A stretch of DNA of 64,000 nt. It comes from JADMJV01 sp964649085 (GTDB taxonomy: Bacteria; Vulcanimicrobiota; Xenobia; Xenobiales; JADMJV01). Location: contig CAZYPN010000018.1 of NCBI GenBank assembly GCA_964649085.1, positions 1-64,000 of the forward strand, written 5' to 3'. The notes beneath the pieces were generated by a model. It was not told the DNA's origin. It saw nothing but the letters and a program-made list of their open reading frames with translations, and searched no databases. Below are positions 33,037 through 41,285 of the stretch, in pieces (position 1 is the stretch's first letter; each line of letters opens with the position of its first letter). Position numbers and translations under genes: made by a program.

Positions 33037-33885
33037 ATGTCGCTTTCCGAGAGCTATCGACACTGTGAGGCGCTGACTCGCCAGCGGGCCAAGAACTTCT
33101 ACTACGGCATTCGCCTGCTGCCCCCGGCCAAGCGCCAGTCGATGTGCGCCATGTATGCCTTTTTTCGTTACTGCGACGATGTGTCCGATGGGGATGTCGA
33201 AGGGTCCAAGGCCGACCTGTTGCAAGAATGGCGAGCTGCCATCGAGGGTGGCGCTCGGCGTACCAGCCTGATTCTCCCGGCCTTTCATGATGCCCGACAG
33301 CGCCACTCCATCCCAGCCGAATACTTCCATGCCATGATCGATGGCGTAGAGGCCGATCTCGTGAAGAATCGCTACGCCAACTTCGAGGAACTCTATCGCT
33401 ATTGCTACTGTGTGGCCTCTACGGTGGGCCTGGTGTGCGTCCACGTCTATGGTTTTGACGGCAGCCGCGAAGCGCTAGAAATGGCAGAGTGGCGAGGTAT
33501 CGCTTTTCAGCTGACCAACATCTTGCGCGATGTCTCCGAGGACCTTCAGTTGAACCGGATTTACCTGCCGGCCGACGAATTGGAGAAGGCTGGCCTGAGC
33601 GAACAGGACCTTCGCGAGGCCCGTTCGGGGTCGGCTCTCGAGACTTTCCTGCGCCAGCAGTGTCAACGTGCCCGCGACTACTACCAGCGCAGTCAGGACC
33701 TCGACCTCAGGGTCGAGGCCGACAGCCGTGTTTCGCTTCAGGCCATGACCGGGATTTATCAGGCTCTGCTGGAAAAGATCGACAGTCTGGGGGTGGCTGC
33801 TCTGCGCAAACGGGCGCGGCTTTCCACGCTGGAAAAACTGAAGCTCGCGGGCAAGACGCTCTTGCCCGGGGCGGCACGGAGGTAG
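33037..33885 (+). CDS. Squalene/phytoene synthase family protein
   Basis: 282 residues. First aspartate-rich motif RYCDDVSD (about 44-51), central YCYCVASTVGLVCVHVYG, and the second motif NILRDVSEDLQLNRIYLP. These motifs bind Mg-diphosphate and catalyse head-to-head condensation of prenyl diphosphates. Length is near 280, like HpnC/HpnD (squalene from presqualene diphosphate, hopanoid branch) and CrtB (phytoene). No hopene cyclase or crt gene is in the window, so the product is not fixed. Followed 1 nt later by the DUF3060 lipoprotein. Confidence 0.93.
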   Translation: MSLSESYRHCEALTRQRAKNFYYGIRLLPPAKRQSMCAMYAFFRYCDDVSDGDVEGSKADLLQEWRAAIEGGARRTSLILPAFHDARQRHSIPAEYFHAMIDGVEADLVKNRYANFEELYRYCYCVASTVGLVCVHVYGFDGSREALEMAEWRGIAFQLTNILRDVSEDLQLNRIYLPADELEKAGLSEQDLREARSGSALETFLRQQCQRARDYYQRSQDLDLRVEADSRVSLQAMTGIYQALLEKIDSLGVAALRKRARLSTLEKLKLAGKTLLPGAARR

Positions 33886-33886
33886 C

Positions 33887-34546
33887 ATGTTACATCGTCG
33901 TCTTCCCTGGTTGCTGGCACTGTTGTTGTTGGGGTGTCAGTCGAGCGGGGGCAAGCTGGAAGCCCGCGATCAGGATACCGGCACCAAGGTTGTGGTGGCC
34001 GTTGAGACCCCGCGGCCCGCGGCATCACCCGTTGCACCCCCAGATACAGCCACGACCGACACCCCGATGACCCCGGCTCCAACCTCGGCCTCGGTCAGGG
34101 TCGACGCCGATGGAGTGGAAGTGCACGGCAAGGATGGGGCCGAGGTCAAGGTTGACGCGGGTGGCGTTCAGGTGAACAGTGGGAAAGGCGCCCGAGTCGA
34201 CATCGGGGGCGACGGTGTGAAAATCTCCGCGCCTGGGGCTGACATCAAGCTTCAAGGCAATCTGGCCAATGCCGAGCAAAATGGAGAGAAACTGACCATC
34301 ACCGGAGTGGGCGACAATCGCACTTACACCTGCAAGGACCAGGACGTCGAGGTCAACGGTACCGGTCACAAAATCACCCTGGAAGGCACCGTGCTCGAGC
34401 TCGAAGTGAATGGCACCAGCAACCAGGTGATCGTCAAATCGGCTCAGGAGGTCGAACTCAACGGCACCTCTAACGTCGTGCTCTACGAGGGCAAGCAGCC
34501 CAAGCTAGACCTGAACGGCATCGGAAATCGCTGCGAACCCCGCTGA
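33887..34546 (+). CDS. DUF3060-type lipoprotein
   Basis: 219 residues. Lipobox signal MLHRRLPWLLALLLLGC (Cys17 lipidated). After a Thr/Pro-rich linker (to about 65) comes a repetitive beta-strand part with repeats such as VDADGVEVHGKDGAEV, VEVNGTGHKITLEG, LEVNGTSNQVIV and VELNGTSNVVLYEG, matching the DUF3060 pattern of parallel beta-helix strands. Membrane anchored, facing the periplasm. RBS CGGAGG lies at the end of the synthase gene, so both are likely co-transcribed. Function unknown. Confidence 0.85.
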   Translation: MLHRRLPWLLALLLLGCQSSGGKLEARDQDTGTKVVVAVETPRPAASPVAPPDTATTDTPMTPAPTSASVRVDADGVEVHGKDGAEVKVDAGGVQVNSGKGARVDIGGDGVKISAPGADIKLQGNLANAEQNGEKLTITGVGDNRTYTCKDQDVEVNGTGHKITLEGTVLELEVNGTSNQVIVKSAQEVELNGTSNVVLYEGKQPKLDLNGIGNRCEPR

Positions 34547-34822
34547 GCTCGGGGTCGATCCTCTCCTCGAGCAGCTTCGCCAGGAAGCCTCCCTGGATTC
34601 GAGCCACCGGTTCAGGCCGGAGTGGCTGGTGGGGCCCATCGCCTGGAGTGGAGTTCGGGCACGGCCCGAGCAGAATTCTTGATGGCGCCGAAGTGGTGCG
34701 CATCGCTGAAACCGTAGCCGAAAGCGCCTCGCCACTTGGCGAATCGCAGCGTCAGCATCTGCTGCAGATGGCAGGTCCGGAGGCAGCCAGGCGCCCAACT
34801 GGGCCCAGGCGTAGAGCTTGCT
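34547..34822. other. Intergenic region, possible coding remnant
   Basis: 276 nt between convergent genes. On the minus strand, short open frames in two phases (for example FAKWRGAFGYGFSDAHHFGA and the shifted LGAWLPPDLPSAADADA) look protein-like but share no start, as in a frameshifted remnant. I cannot identify the family, and this could be chance. Confidence 0.3.
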
Positions 34823-35713
34823 CTAGCGGCGGCCGCGGGGCTTATAGGTGTCTTCGACGTCGCCAAATTCCAGTTGGGTCAGCTTCTCCACCTGGTCGAG
34901 CGGCACCTGAAACGGCCGAACGTTATAGTCGGCTTCGTGCTTTTCCGTGGACTGAGGCTTGTCGATCAGATCGTCCTGAGACATCAGGTAGGCCTCGGCC
35001 TTGAGCCCCTTGCCCTCTTCGTTCCAGACCACCACTTTCCAGAAAGCCCGAGGTATCTGGGTGGGCAAGTCCATCTTGCCGTTGTTGTCGAACTGGGGGT
35101 CCTTGGCGTCGAACACCGGGCCGGTGAACACATTGATCTTCTTCTGCTCGGCCACGGCCTTCTCCAGAATGGAGTTCTCCAGGTCCAGCCAGCGGCGCTG
35201 ATTCAGGTCTGCATGTTGCAGGGCGGCGTTGGTGAACACAAAGGTGTCGTCGCTGCCCTCGAAGGCAAAGTCTCCCCACATGGGATCGCGGCGACGCACC
35301 ATGTGCCCCTTATCGAAAGGATTGTTCTTGTAGGCTTCTTCACCCAACTGGTAGCGACGCTCAATGCGCCCATCGAAGCACCACTTGCCATCCCGCTCCA
35401 CTTCGTGGTACTGAGCTCCGTCCACATTGACGGCGGTCAGCAGGGGCAGGCGCCGTTCTTTGTGCTGAATGACCGAGAAGTGGGTGTACTCCAACTCGAT
35501 GTCCTTCGGGTCATCCTTCATCGGCACCGCCTGCCGGGCCAGGCCACCGGTCAGCTGGGGCAGTTCGAAGCGCACCCCCAGGAAGTTGTCGTCGTAGCCC
35601 TCGCGGTCGGGAAAGTCGCGGTAGTGCTCATTTCCTCTGCGGTCGGGCTTCTCCGCGTGGTTCTCGCGGCGAGGAAGGGGCTGACGGGTGGGTTGAAAAG
35701 CGGTGATGTTCAC
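34823..35713 (-). CDS. DNA/RNA non-specific endonuclease (NUC family) without signal peptide
   Basis: 296 residues. The active-site signature of NUC-type beta-beta-alpha-metal nucleases is present: FDKGHMVRRRDP (His as general base, DRGH-like) and TNAALQHADLNQRRWLDLEN, with the metal-binding Asn and helical Glu. The N-terminus MNITAFQPTRQPLPRRENHA is polar, so there is no Sec signal, whereas most relatives are secreted. It may be exported by a specialised system, act as an effector or toxin, or be cytoplasmic with an undetected inhibitor. No immunity gene is obvious beside it. Confidence 0.87.
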   Translation of the reverse strand: MNITAFQPTRQPLPRRENHAEKPDRRGNEHYRDFPDREGYDDNFLGVRFELPQLTGGLARQAVPMKDDPKDIELEYTHFSVIQHKERRLPLLTAVNVDGAQYHEVERDGKWCFDGRIERRYQLGEEAYKNNPFDKGHMVRRRDPMWGDFAFEGSDDTFVFTNAALQHADLNQRRWLDLENSILEKAVAEQKKINVFTGPVFDAKDPQFDNNGKMDLPTQIPRAFWKVVVWNEEGKGLKAEAYLMSQDDLIDKPQSTEKHEADYNVRPFQVPLDQVEKLTQLEFGDVEDTYKPRGRR

Positions 35714-35889
35714 GGCCCCAGTCTATGGCCGAAATGAAGACCCGAAGGTTACAAAAACATGAACAGGGGCCGATACTGAAAAATCCTTGAAAACTCGTTC
35801 CGCTCTGTCGCGCGACATTCCGGGGTAGGGATGGATGTTGCGCAACATTGTTGCGCAACAGCTTGCCTCCGCGCTCTGAAGTTGGCACG

Positions 35890-35919
35890 AAAAAAGAGGA
35901 GCGACCGAAGTCGCTCCTC
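35890..35919 (-). terminator. Rho-independent terminator after ahcY
   Basis: Ten-bp stem (35896-35905 with 35910-35919), 4-nt loop CGAA, and six U residues on the minus strand (A run 35890-35895). Closes the ahcY transcript. Confidence 0.93.
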
Positions 35920-35930
35920 CTCGGAGTGGG

Positions 35931-36013
35931 TGTTCTCAGGGGGGTTGCACCCCCACCGAGACCCCCCTCGCCCGATGTTCTCAGGGGGGTTGCACCCCCC
36001 CGAGACCCCCCGC
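35931..36013. repeat. Tandem direct repeat of a G6/C6 hairpin element
   Basis: Two copies of about 40 nt (35931-35974 and 35975-36013) sharing TGTTCTCAGGGGGGTTGCAC then a C-run and GAGACCCCCC. Each copy folds into a G6-loop-C6 hairpin. They lie in the 3' untranslated region of ahcY, directly after its stop and before the terminator. Confidence 0.85.
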
Positions 36014-37321
36014 TTAGTAGCGGTAGTGCTCGGGCTTGAAGGGGCCCTGCTTGGACACGCCCAGGTATTCCGACTGTTTGTCGGTGAGGGTGGTCAGTTT
36101 GACGCCGAGTTTGTCGAGGTGCAAACGGGCCACTTCTTCGTCGAGGTGCTTGGGCAGCACGTAGACGCCGATCGGATACTGGTCGGCCTTGGTCCACAGT
36201 TCGATCTGAGCCAGCACCTGGTTGGTGAAGCTGGTCGACATCACGAAGCTGGGGTGGCCGGTGGCGCAGCCCAGGTTCATCAGGCGGCCACGGGCCAGCA
36301 AGATGATCTCCTTGCCGTCGGCAAAGCGGAACACGTCCACCTGAGGCTTGACGTTGATCTCGGTGGTGTTCTTCTCGAGCCAGGCCACGTCGATTTCGAT
36401 GTCAAAGTGGCCGATGTTGCACACGATGGCGCGGTGCTTCATCGCCTGCAGGTGCTCGGGGCGCACGATGTCGAGGCAGCCGGTGGCGGTGACAAAGATG
36501 TCAGCCTCCTTGACGGCTTCCTCCATGGTGGTCACCTCGAAGCCTTCCATCGCGGCCTGCAGGGCGTTGATGGGGTCGATCTCGGTCACCAGCACGCGGG
36601 CGCCGAAGCCGCGCATCGACTGAGCGCAGCCCTTGCCGACGTCGCCATAACCAGCCACCACCACGACCTTACCGGCCACCATGATGTCGGTGGCGCGCTT
36701 CAGGCCGTCGGCCAGCGACTCGCGGCAACCATAAAGGTTGTCGAACTTCGACTTGGTCACCGAGTCGTTGACGTTGATGGCCGGAGCCAGCAACTTGCCT
36801 TCCTTCAGGCGCTTGTACAGGTTGTGTACGCCCGTGGTGGTTTCCTCGGTGATGCCGCGGATTTCCTTGAACATCTCCGGGTATTTGTCGTGCACGATGT
36901 TGGTCAGGTCGCCACCGTCGTCCAAAATCATGTTGGGGCCTTTGCCGCCAGCAAACTTCAGCGACTCCTCGATGCACCAGTCATACTCTTCCAGGGTTTC
37001 GCCCTTCCAGGCGAACACCGGAATGCCGGCAGCGGCAATGGCGGCAGCGGCCTCATCCTGGGTGGAGTAGATGTTGCAGGAAGACCAGCGCACCTCGGCG
37101 CCAAGCTCCTTGAGGGTTTCGATCAGCACAGCGGTTTGCACCGTCATGTGCAGACAGCCGGCCACGCGGGCGCCGGCCAGCGGCTTGCTCTGGCCAAACC
37201 GTTGACGCAGGGCCATCAGTCCGGGCATCTCGGCCTCGGCCAGGGTGATTTCCTTACGCCCCCATTCGGCCAGCGACATGTCTTTGACTTTGTAGTCTTG
37301 GGTTGGGCTAATCACGGACAT
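36014..37321 (-). CDS. ahcY: Adenosylhomocysteinase
   Basis: 435 residues, about the length of the eukaryotic form, without the 40-residue insertion of many proteobacterial enzymes. NAD-binding motif GYGDVGKG (near residue 224), substrate motifs NVNDSVTKSKFDNLYGCRES and C-terminal KPEHYRY are intact. It reversibly hydrolyses S-adenosylhomocysteine to adenosine and homocysteine, relieving product inhibition of methyltransferases, two of which are in this window. Last gene of the minus-strand run from ftcD; a 129-nt leader with hairpins separates it from the nif3-like gene, so it may have its own promoter. Confidence 0.97.
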   Translation of the reverse strand: MSVISPTQDYKVKDMSLAEWGRKEITLAEAEMPGLMALRQRFGQSKPLAGARVAGCLHMTVQTAVLIETLKELGAEVRWSSCNIYSTQDEAAAAIAAAGIPVFAWKGETLEEYDWCIEESLKFAGGKGPNMILDDGGDLTNIVHDKYPEMFKEIRGITEETTTGVHNLYKRLKEGKLLAPAINVNDSVTKSKFDNLYGCRESLADGLKRATDIMVAGKVVVVAGYGDVGKGCAQSMRGFGARVLVTEIDPINALQAAMEGFEVTTMEEAVKEADIFVTATGCLDIVRPEHLQAMKHRAIVCNIGHFDIEIDVAWLEKNTTEINVKPQVDVFRFADGKEIILLARGRLMNLGCATGHPSFVMSTSFTNQVLAQIELWTKADQYPIGVYVLPKHLDEEVARLHLDKLGVKLTTLTDKQSEYLGVSKQGPFKPEHYRY

Positions 37322-37450
37322 GTATACGTTCCTTTCCGTCTTGCATTCAAGTTGTGCGTCCTCTGGACGCCCAGCCGAGTGTTGACGAGGGACCCCTCGG
37401 ACTACAGGCCAGTAACTTGGAGATTACCCCGCCGAAAAACTGTGCAAACT
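37322..37450 (-). promoter_or_regulatory. ahcY leader with two hairpins
   Basis: Read on the minus strand, a 5-bp stem (CCGAG 37375-37379 with CTCGG 37396-37400) is followed by a 6-bp hairpin (37356-37361 with 37365-37370), then AAAGGAAC before the ATG. Such placement before ahcY suggests an SAH-responsive leader, but the sequence does not clearly match the SAH riboswitch consensus, so regulation by SAH is only a possibility. Confidence 0.35.
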
Positions 37451-38182
37451 TCAGAATCCGGTCGGAATGTCTACAAATCTTGTACGCACTCCGAACTGTT
37501 CCTCCAAGACGGGCATCAGGGCGCGAACTCCCCAGACTTCGGTCTGGTAGTGACCGGCCAGCAGCACGTTGAGATGAGCCTGGCGGGCGGCGTGGAAAAT
37601 CGGATGCCCGGCCTCTCCGGTCAGCAGCAACTGGGCTCCGGCGGAAACCGCCTGGTCGACCATGGCCACCGAAGCCTGGCCCGAACTCACCGCCACCCGC
37701 TCCAGCTGGGCCGGCCCGAAGGCCAGCAGCCGGCTGGGGCCGATGGTGTCTTCCACCAGGCGCACAAAGGTGTCCAGGCTCTGGCGACACTCGGCCAGGT
37801 AGCCCACGGGCGCAAACAGATCGCCGCGAGTCAGCCCCAGTTTGCGCAGCATCTGGGCGTTGTTGCCCCATTCCGGGTGCAGGTCCAGGGGCAGATGGGA
37901 GGCATAGAGCGAACTGCCCTGGGCGAACAACTTGCGGAGCTGGCGGGCCATGGCCCCCTGAATCCGTGAGATTTTGGGCCAGAACAGGCCGTGGTGCACC
38001 ACGATGAGCTGGCAGTCGGACAGGGCTTCGAAGCTCTGCTCGCAGGCGTCGACCGCCATGCCCACCCGCTCGACCTCCTCGCTGGCCTCGACCTGCAGGC
38101 CGTTGGTGCCATAAGGTTCGGGCACCCCCCCGTGGTTGAGCTGCGTGTCTAAGAATTGAACAATGTCGCTGAGGCGAGCCAT
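37451..38182 (-). CDS. Nif3-like dinuclear metal protein (DUF34)
   Basis: 243 residues from the ATG at 38182, preceded by AGGAG. Nif3/DUF34 metal-binding signature: VVHHGLFWPK (His pair), SHLPLDLHPEWGNN, and a C-terminal GHYQTEVWGVR. The middle GEAGHPIFHAA resembles the second metal site. Members are metal-dependent proteins linked to GTP cyclohydrolase I type 2 or hydrolase roles; the exact reaction is unknown. Starts 20 nt after psuG ends and is probably co-transcribed. Confidence 0.9.
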   Translation of the reverse strand: MARLSDIVQFLDTQLNHGGVPEPYGTNGLQVEASEEVERVGMAVDACEQSFEALSDCQLIVVHHGLFWPKISRIQGAMARQLRKLFAQGSSLYASHLPLDLHPEWGNNAQMLRKLGLTRGDLFAPVGYLAECRQSLDTFVRLVEDTIGPSRLLAFGPAQLERVAVSSGQASVAMVDQAVSAGAQLLLTGEAGHPIFHAARQAHLNVLLAGHYQTEVWGVRALMPVLEEQFGVRTRFVDIPTGF

Positions 38183-38201
38183 GGATGAATGTCTCCTGAA
38201 T

Positions 38202-39092
38202 TTAGAGGTTACGGGCGATGTCGGCAGCCAGTTGGGCGTTGGCCACCAGCAACTCACGGTTGACCCGGGTGGTTTCACCCTGGCTGGCCCTGGCCAGGTA
38301 GCCCAGCAGGAAAGGGGTCACTTCTTTGCCGACCGGAGGGGCTTCCAACAACCCCTGCTCCAGCCAGGCCATGACCTGTTCTCGAGGCAAGGCATGAGGC
38401 GTTTCGCGCACGGCCAGGCCGGCCCGGCCCAACAGCTCGCAGGCGAGCCGACTGGCCCGGGCGACTTCCGCCGGATCGTCGACGCGCTGGCCCAGCGTCA
38501 GCTGGCCGGAGCAATAAAACTCGGGAAAGCGGTCGGTGCCCACGCGAAACACGGGAACGGCCAGACTTTCCAGGGCTTCCAGGGTGGCTCCCACGTCCAG
38601 CACGCACTTCACTCCGGCCGCCACGGTCAGCACCGGAGAGCGCGCGATTTCTCCCAGATCGGAAGAGATGTCCAGGTGCTGCTGCCAGCCCCGGTGCACC
38701 CCGCCGATGCCCCCGGTGGCAAAGACCTTCAAGCCCAGCCACTGCGCCGCTCGCAGGGTGGCCGACACGGTGGTGGCGCCGGGCTGCTTGCGCAGCAGCG
38801 CCAGCGGAAGGTCGGACACATTGAGCTTGCTGCCGCGCGGATGACGACAGAGGTCTTCCAGCACCGGCTGGCTCAGGCCATAGTAGACCAGACCGTCTTC
38901 AATCCAGACGATGGCCGGGGTGGCCCCGCGCTCGCGCACGGCACTTTCCACTTCGAGGGCGGCCTCGTAATTGGCAGGCCAGGGCAGGCCCTGCACCCAG
39001 ACGCTGGATTCCAGGGCCACCACGGGTCGGCCCTCGGACACGGCCGCAGCCACCTCGAGGCTGGGAGAGAGCACTTCAGACAACGCGCTCAC
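38202..39092 (-). CDS. psuG: Pseudouridine-5'-phosphate glycosidase
   Basis: 296 residues from the GTG at 39092, inside the hutI 3' end (17-nt overlap); the longer frame upstream belongs to hutI in another phase. Family motifs: VVALESSV (Glu near the active site), GATTVSATLRAAQWLGLKVF, ATGGIGGVHRGW and DISSDLGEIA. The usual K-SRRDL is KLNVSDLP here, keeping the Lys. It splits pseudouridine 5'-phosphate to uracil and ribose 5-phosphate. No psuK kinase is adjacent. Confidence 0.93.
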   Translation of the reverse strand: MSALSEVLSPSLEVAAAVSEGRPVVALESSVWVQGLPWPANYEAALEVESAVRERGATPAIVWIEDGLVYYGLSQPVLEDLCRHPRGSKLNVSDLPLALLRKQPGATTVSATLRAAQWLGLKVFATGGIGGVHRGWQQHLDISSDLGEIARSPVLTVAAGVKCVLDVGATLEALESLAVPVFRVGTDRFPEFYCSGQLTLGQRVDDPAEVARASRLACELLGRAGLAVRETPHALPREQVMAWLEQGLLEAPPVGKEVTPFLLGYLARASQGETTRVNRELLVANAQLAADIARNL

Positions 39093-40314
39093 CCCCGATA
39101 TAGACGGCTTGCACAAGATTGACCCCGTAGTGATAGGGCCATTCGCGCACATCCAGCAGATCCAGCGCCAGCACATCGGCCCACTTGCCTACCTCCAGAC
39201 TGCCGACCTGCTGACCCCTTGCCAACGAGTGGGCGCTGTTCACGGTAGCGGCAATCAGCGCCTGAGCGGGCGACAGTCCGAGCTTGAGCACCCCCAGGGA
39301 AAGGGCCATTTGCATCGATTCGCTGAGGCACGAACCGGCATTGAAGTCGCTGCCCAGGGCCAGGGGCAGGTCGGCCTCGATCAGCCCGCGGGCCGGGGCA
39401 AACTGGCTCATTCCCAGGAAGAAGCTGGTGCCAGCTGTCATCACCGGAATGGTGCCGGCCTGCCGCAACACCTCGAAGTCCTCCGGGGGGAGAAACTGCA
39501 GATGGTCGGCCGAGGCGGCTCCCAGCCCTGCGGCCATGCGTGCTCCCCCCTGATAACTGAATTCTTCGGCGTGAATACGCAGCTTCAGGCCGGCCTTCCG
39601 GCAGGCTTCCAGCACCTGACGTGACTCCTCAAGTGTAAAAGCTCCCTGCTCGCAAAACACATCGCCGAACTCGGCCAGCCCCTGGCTGGCCACGGCCGGG
39701 ATCATCTCCTGGACCACCAGGTCGACAAACTCCGACTGCCGACCCGAGAACTCGGGCGGTAGAGCGTGGGCTCCCATAAAGGTCAACGCCAGTCGCTGTG
39801 GGGTGTGCTGCCGCAGCTCGTCATACACCTTGAGGTGGCGCAATTCTTCGGCGGTGGACAGGCCGTAGCCGGTCTTGACCTCGACGGTGGTCGTGCCGTG
39901 GCGCAGCATGCGCTGCAATCGGACCAGGGTGGTCTGGCGCAGTTCCTCATCGCTGGCCTGGCGGGTGGCCGCCACCGTGCTGGCGATGCCGCCCCCGGCG
40001 GCGTGAATCTCCTGGTAGGTGGCGCCCCGGGCCCGCAGCTCGAATTCGTGCACTCGGGATCCGCCGAACAGCGGATGCGAGTGAGGATCGACCAGACCCG
40101 GCACCAGGCAACCCGAATGCTCCACCCGCGGCCCGCTCCACTCGGCCAGGATGTCGCGCGCCGATCCCACCGCCACCACTCGTCCCGCCTGCACGGCCAG
40201 GGCAGCGTTCTCGAGGATGCCCAGTTCCTCCATTGCGCGGCCCGGTCGTGGGGCAAACCCGGGAGCGCAGGTGATGATGCGTGGCGATTGTAGCAAAAGG
40301 TCAGCTTGGGGCAT
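39076..40314 (-). CDS. hutI: Imidazolonepropionase
   Basis: 412 residues, amidohydrolase superfamily. Metal site DPHSHPLFGG (HxH), His and Asp sites in IHAEEF and LGSDFNAGS, and the substrate residues in the EVKTGYGLS segment. It opens the ring of imidazolone-5-propionate to N-formimino-L-glutamate in histidine degradation. It overlaps ftcD by 14 nt and psuG by 17 nt, so expression is tightly coupled. hutH and hutU are not in this window. Confidence 0.96.
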   Translation of the reverse strand: MPQADLLLQSPRIITCAPGFAPRPGRAMEELGILENAALAVQAGRVVAVGSARDILAEWSGPRVEHSGCLVPGLVDPHSHPLFGGSRVHEFELRARGATYQEIHAAGGGIASTVAATRQASDEELRQTTLVRLQRMLRHGTTTVEVKTGYGLSTAEELRHLKVYDELRQHTPQRLALTFMGAHALPPEFSGRQSEFVDLVVQEMIPAVASQGLAEFGDVFCEQGAFTLEESRQVLEACRKAGLKLRIHAEEFSYQGGARMAAGLGAASADHLQFLPPEDFEVLRQAGTIPVMTAGTSFFLGMSQFAPARGLIEADLPLALGSDFNAGSCLSESMQMALSLGVLKLGLSPAQALIAATVNSAHSLARGQQVGSLEVGKWADVLALDLLDVREWPYHYGVNLVQAVYIGGERVV

Positions 40315-41191
40315 CGGGCCTCCAGGTAAGCAAATTGGACTCCAGTAGCTGGGAAGGCTGCAAGCCTTCCAACTTCAGAAAATGGCGGGCGATGTCGCTG
40401 AAGGCTCTGGCGGGCGCCAGTCCGATGAGCTCGCTGCTTTCGATCGAGGCTCCGGCCTCGCGCGCACCTTGCTCAACGGCTTGAAAGGCCTGCAACATGC
40501 CGAATTCGGCGGGCCGGGTGAGGTTGATCGAAACCTGCGCGCGTCCTCGGCTTTCCAACCACAGGCCCAGGGCCCGCACGCCGGGATAGGCTCTCAGGGC
40601 TGATGCCAGTTTCTTGGCCAGATTCAGGTCACCGCTGCCCAACACCAGGTTGAAAGCCACCAGGGCAGGGCGAGCACCCATTACGGTCAGGCCGAGGCGG
40701 GGGTGAAGTCGAGCCGGACCAAAGTCCGGTGGAATGTCTTGCAGCCGTCGGGCTGCCCCTTCCAGCCCGCCCCGACGCAGGTCCGGAAGGGCCACATTCT
40801 CGGGTCGTCGGGCTGAAAGCTCGTAGAGAATGACCGGCAGATCGAAGCGTTCGGCCACGGCCTGTCCTACCTCGGCAGCCAGTTCGTTGGCCACTTCGGG
40901 TGGGGTGGTGCCCAGGGCTACAAAGGGCACCACGTCAATCGCGCCCACCCGAGGGTGAACCCCCGAATGTCGACCGAGGTCGATGCTCTGATCGGCCAGC
41001 TCGAACAGCCTGAACACCGCCTCCCGCAGAGCCCCGGGCGAACCCAGCAAAGACGCCACCATGCGATGGTGGTCGGGGTCCATCGAGAGATCGGCCAGGC
41101 AGGCGCCCGGAATGTTCTCCAGGCACAGCCGAACGCGCTCGAGCAACTGAGGGTTGCGGCCCTCCGAGAGGTTGATGGCACTTTGCAGCAC
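40301..41191 (-). CDS. ftcD: Glutamate formiminotransferase
   Basis: 296 residues, GTG start. Monofunctional N-terminal FTCD-type domain without the cyclodeaminase part. Signatures INLSEGRN, DPDHHRMV, and HSGVHPRVGAIDVVPFV (His at the folate/formiminoglutamate site). Transfers the formimino group from N-formimino-L-glutamate to tetrahydrofolate, using the product of HutI encoded just downstream. First gene of the ftcD-hutI-psuG-nif3-like run; preceded by the terminator of the VOC operon. Confidence 0.94.
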   Translation of the reverse strand: MLQSAINLSEGRNPQLLERVRLCLENIPGACLADLSMDPDHHRMVASLLGSPGALREAVFRLFELADQSIDLGRHSGVHPRVGAIDVVPFVALGTTPPEVANELAAEVGQAVAERFDLPVILYELSARRPENVALPDLRRGGLEGAARRLQDIPPDFGPARLHPRLGLTVMGARPALVAFNLVLGSGDLNLAKKLASALRAYPGVRALGLWLESRGRAQVSINLTRPAEFGMLQAFQAVEQGAREAGASIESSELIGLAPARAFSDIARHFLKLEGLQPSQLLESNLLTWRPDAPS

Positions 41192-41244
41192 CCGCGGCCG
41201 TTCTTGCTGGCCGGAATCGGGCCCTTCCGGCCAACCAACAAGAA

Positions 41245-41263
41245 AGCCCCGACTCGCGGGGCT
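41245..41263 (-). terminator. Terminator between the VOC operon and ftcD
   Basis: AGCCCCG (41245-41251) pairs with CGGGGCT (41257-41263); read on the minus strand it is followed by UUUCUU. Short but GC-rich, so it is a likely terminator for the VOC-lysine-rich peptide transcript. Confidence 0.6.
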
Positions 41264-41285
41264 CTCTTGTGCTACAGAAGAGGAG

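Noticed and set aside
34547..34822. A frameshifted gene remnant
   Set aside because: Protein-like stretches exist in two minus-strand phases, but no family match can be shown, so it is noted only as uncertain.
35931..36013. CRISPR-like array
   Set aside because: Only two copies directly abutting with no spacer of constant length and internal G6/C6 palindromes; no cas genes.
37322..37450. Definite SAH riboswitch
   Set aside because: The visible sequence lacks the expected GAGGAGCGCUGC-like core, so only a low-confidence leader is listed.
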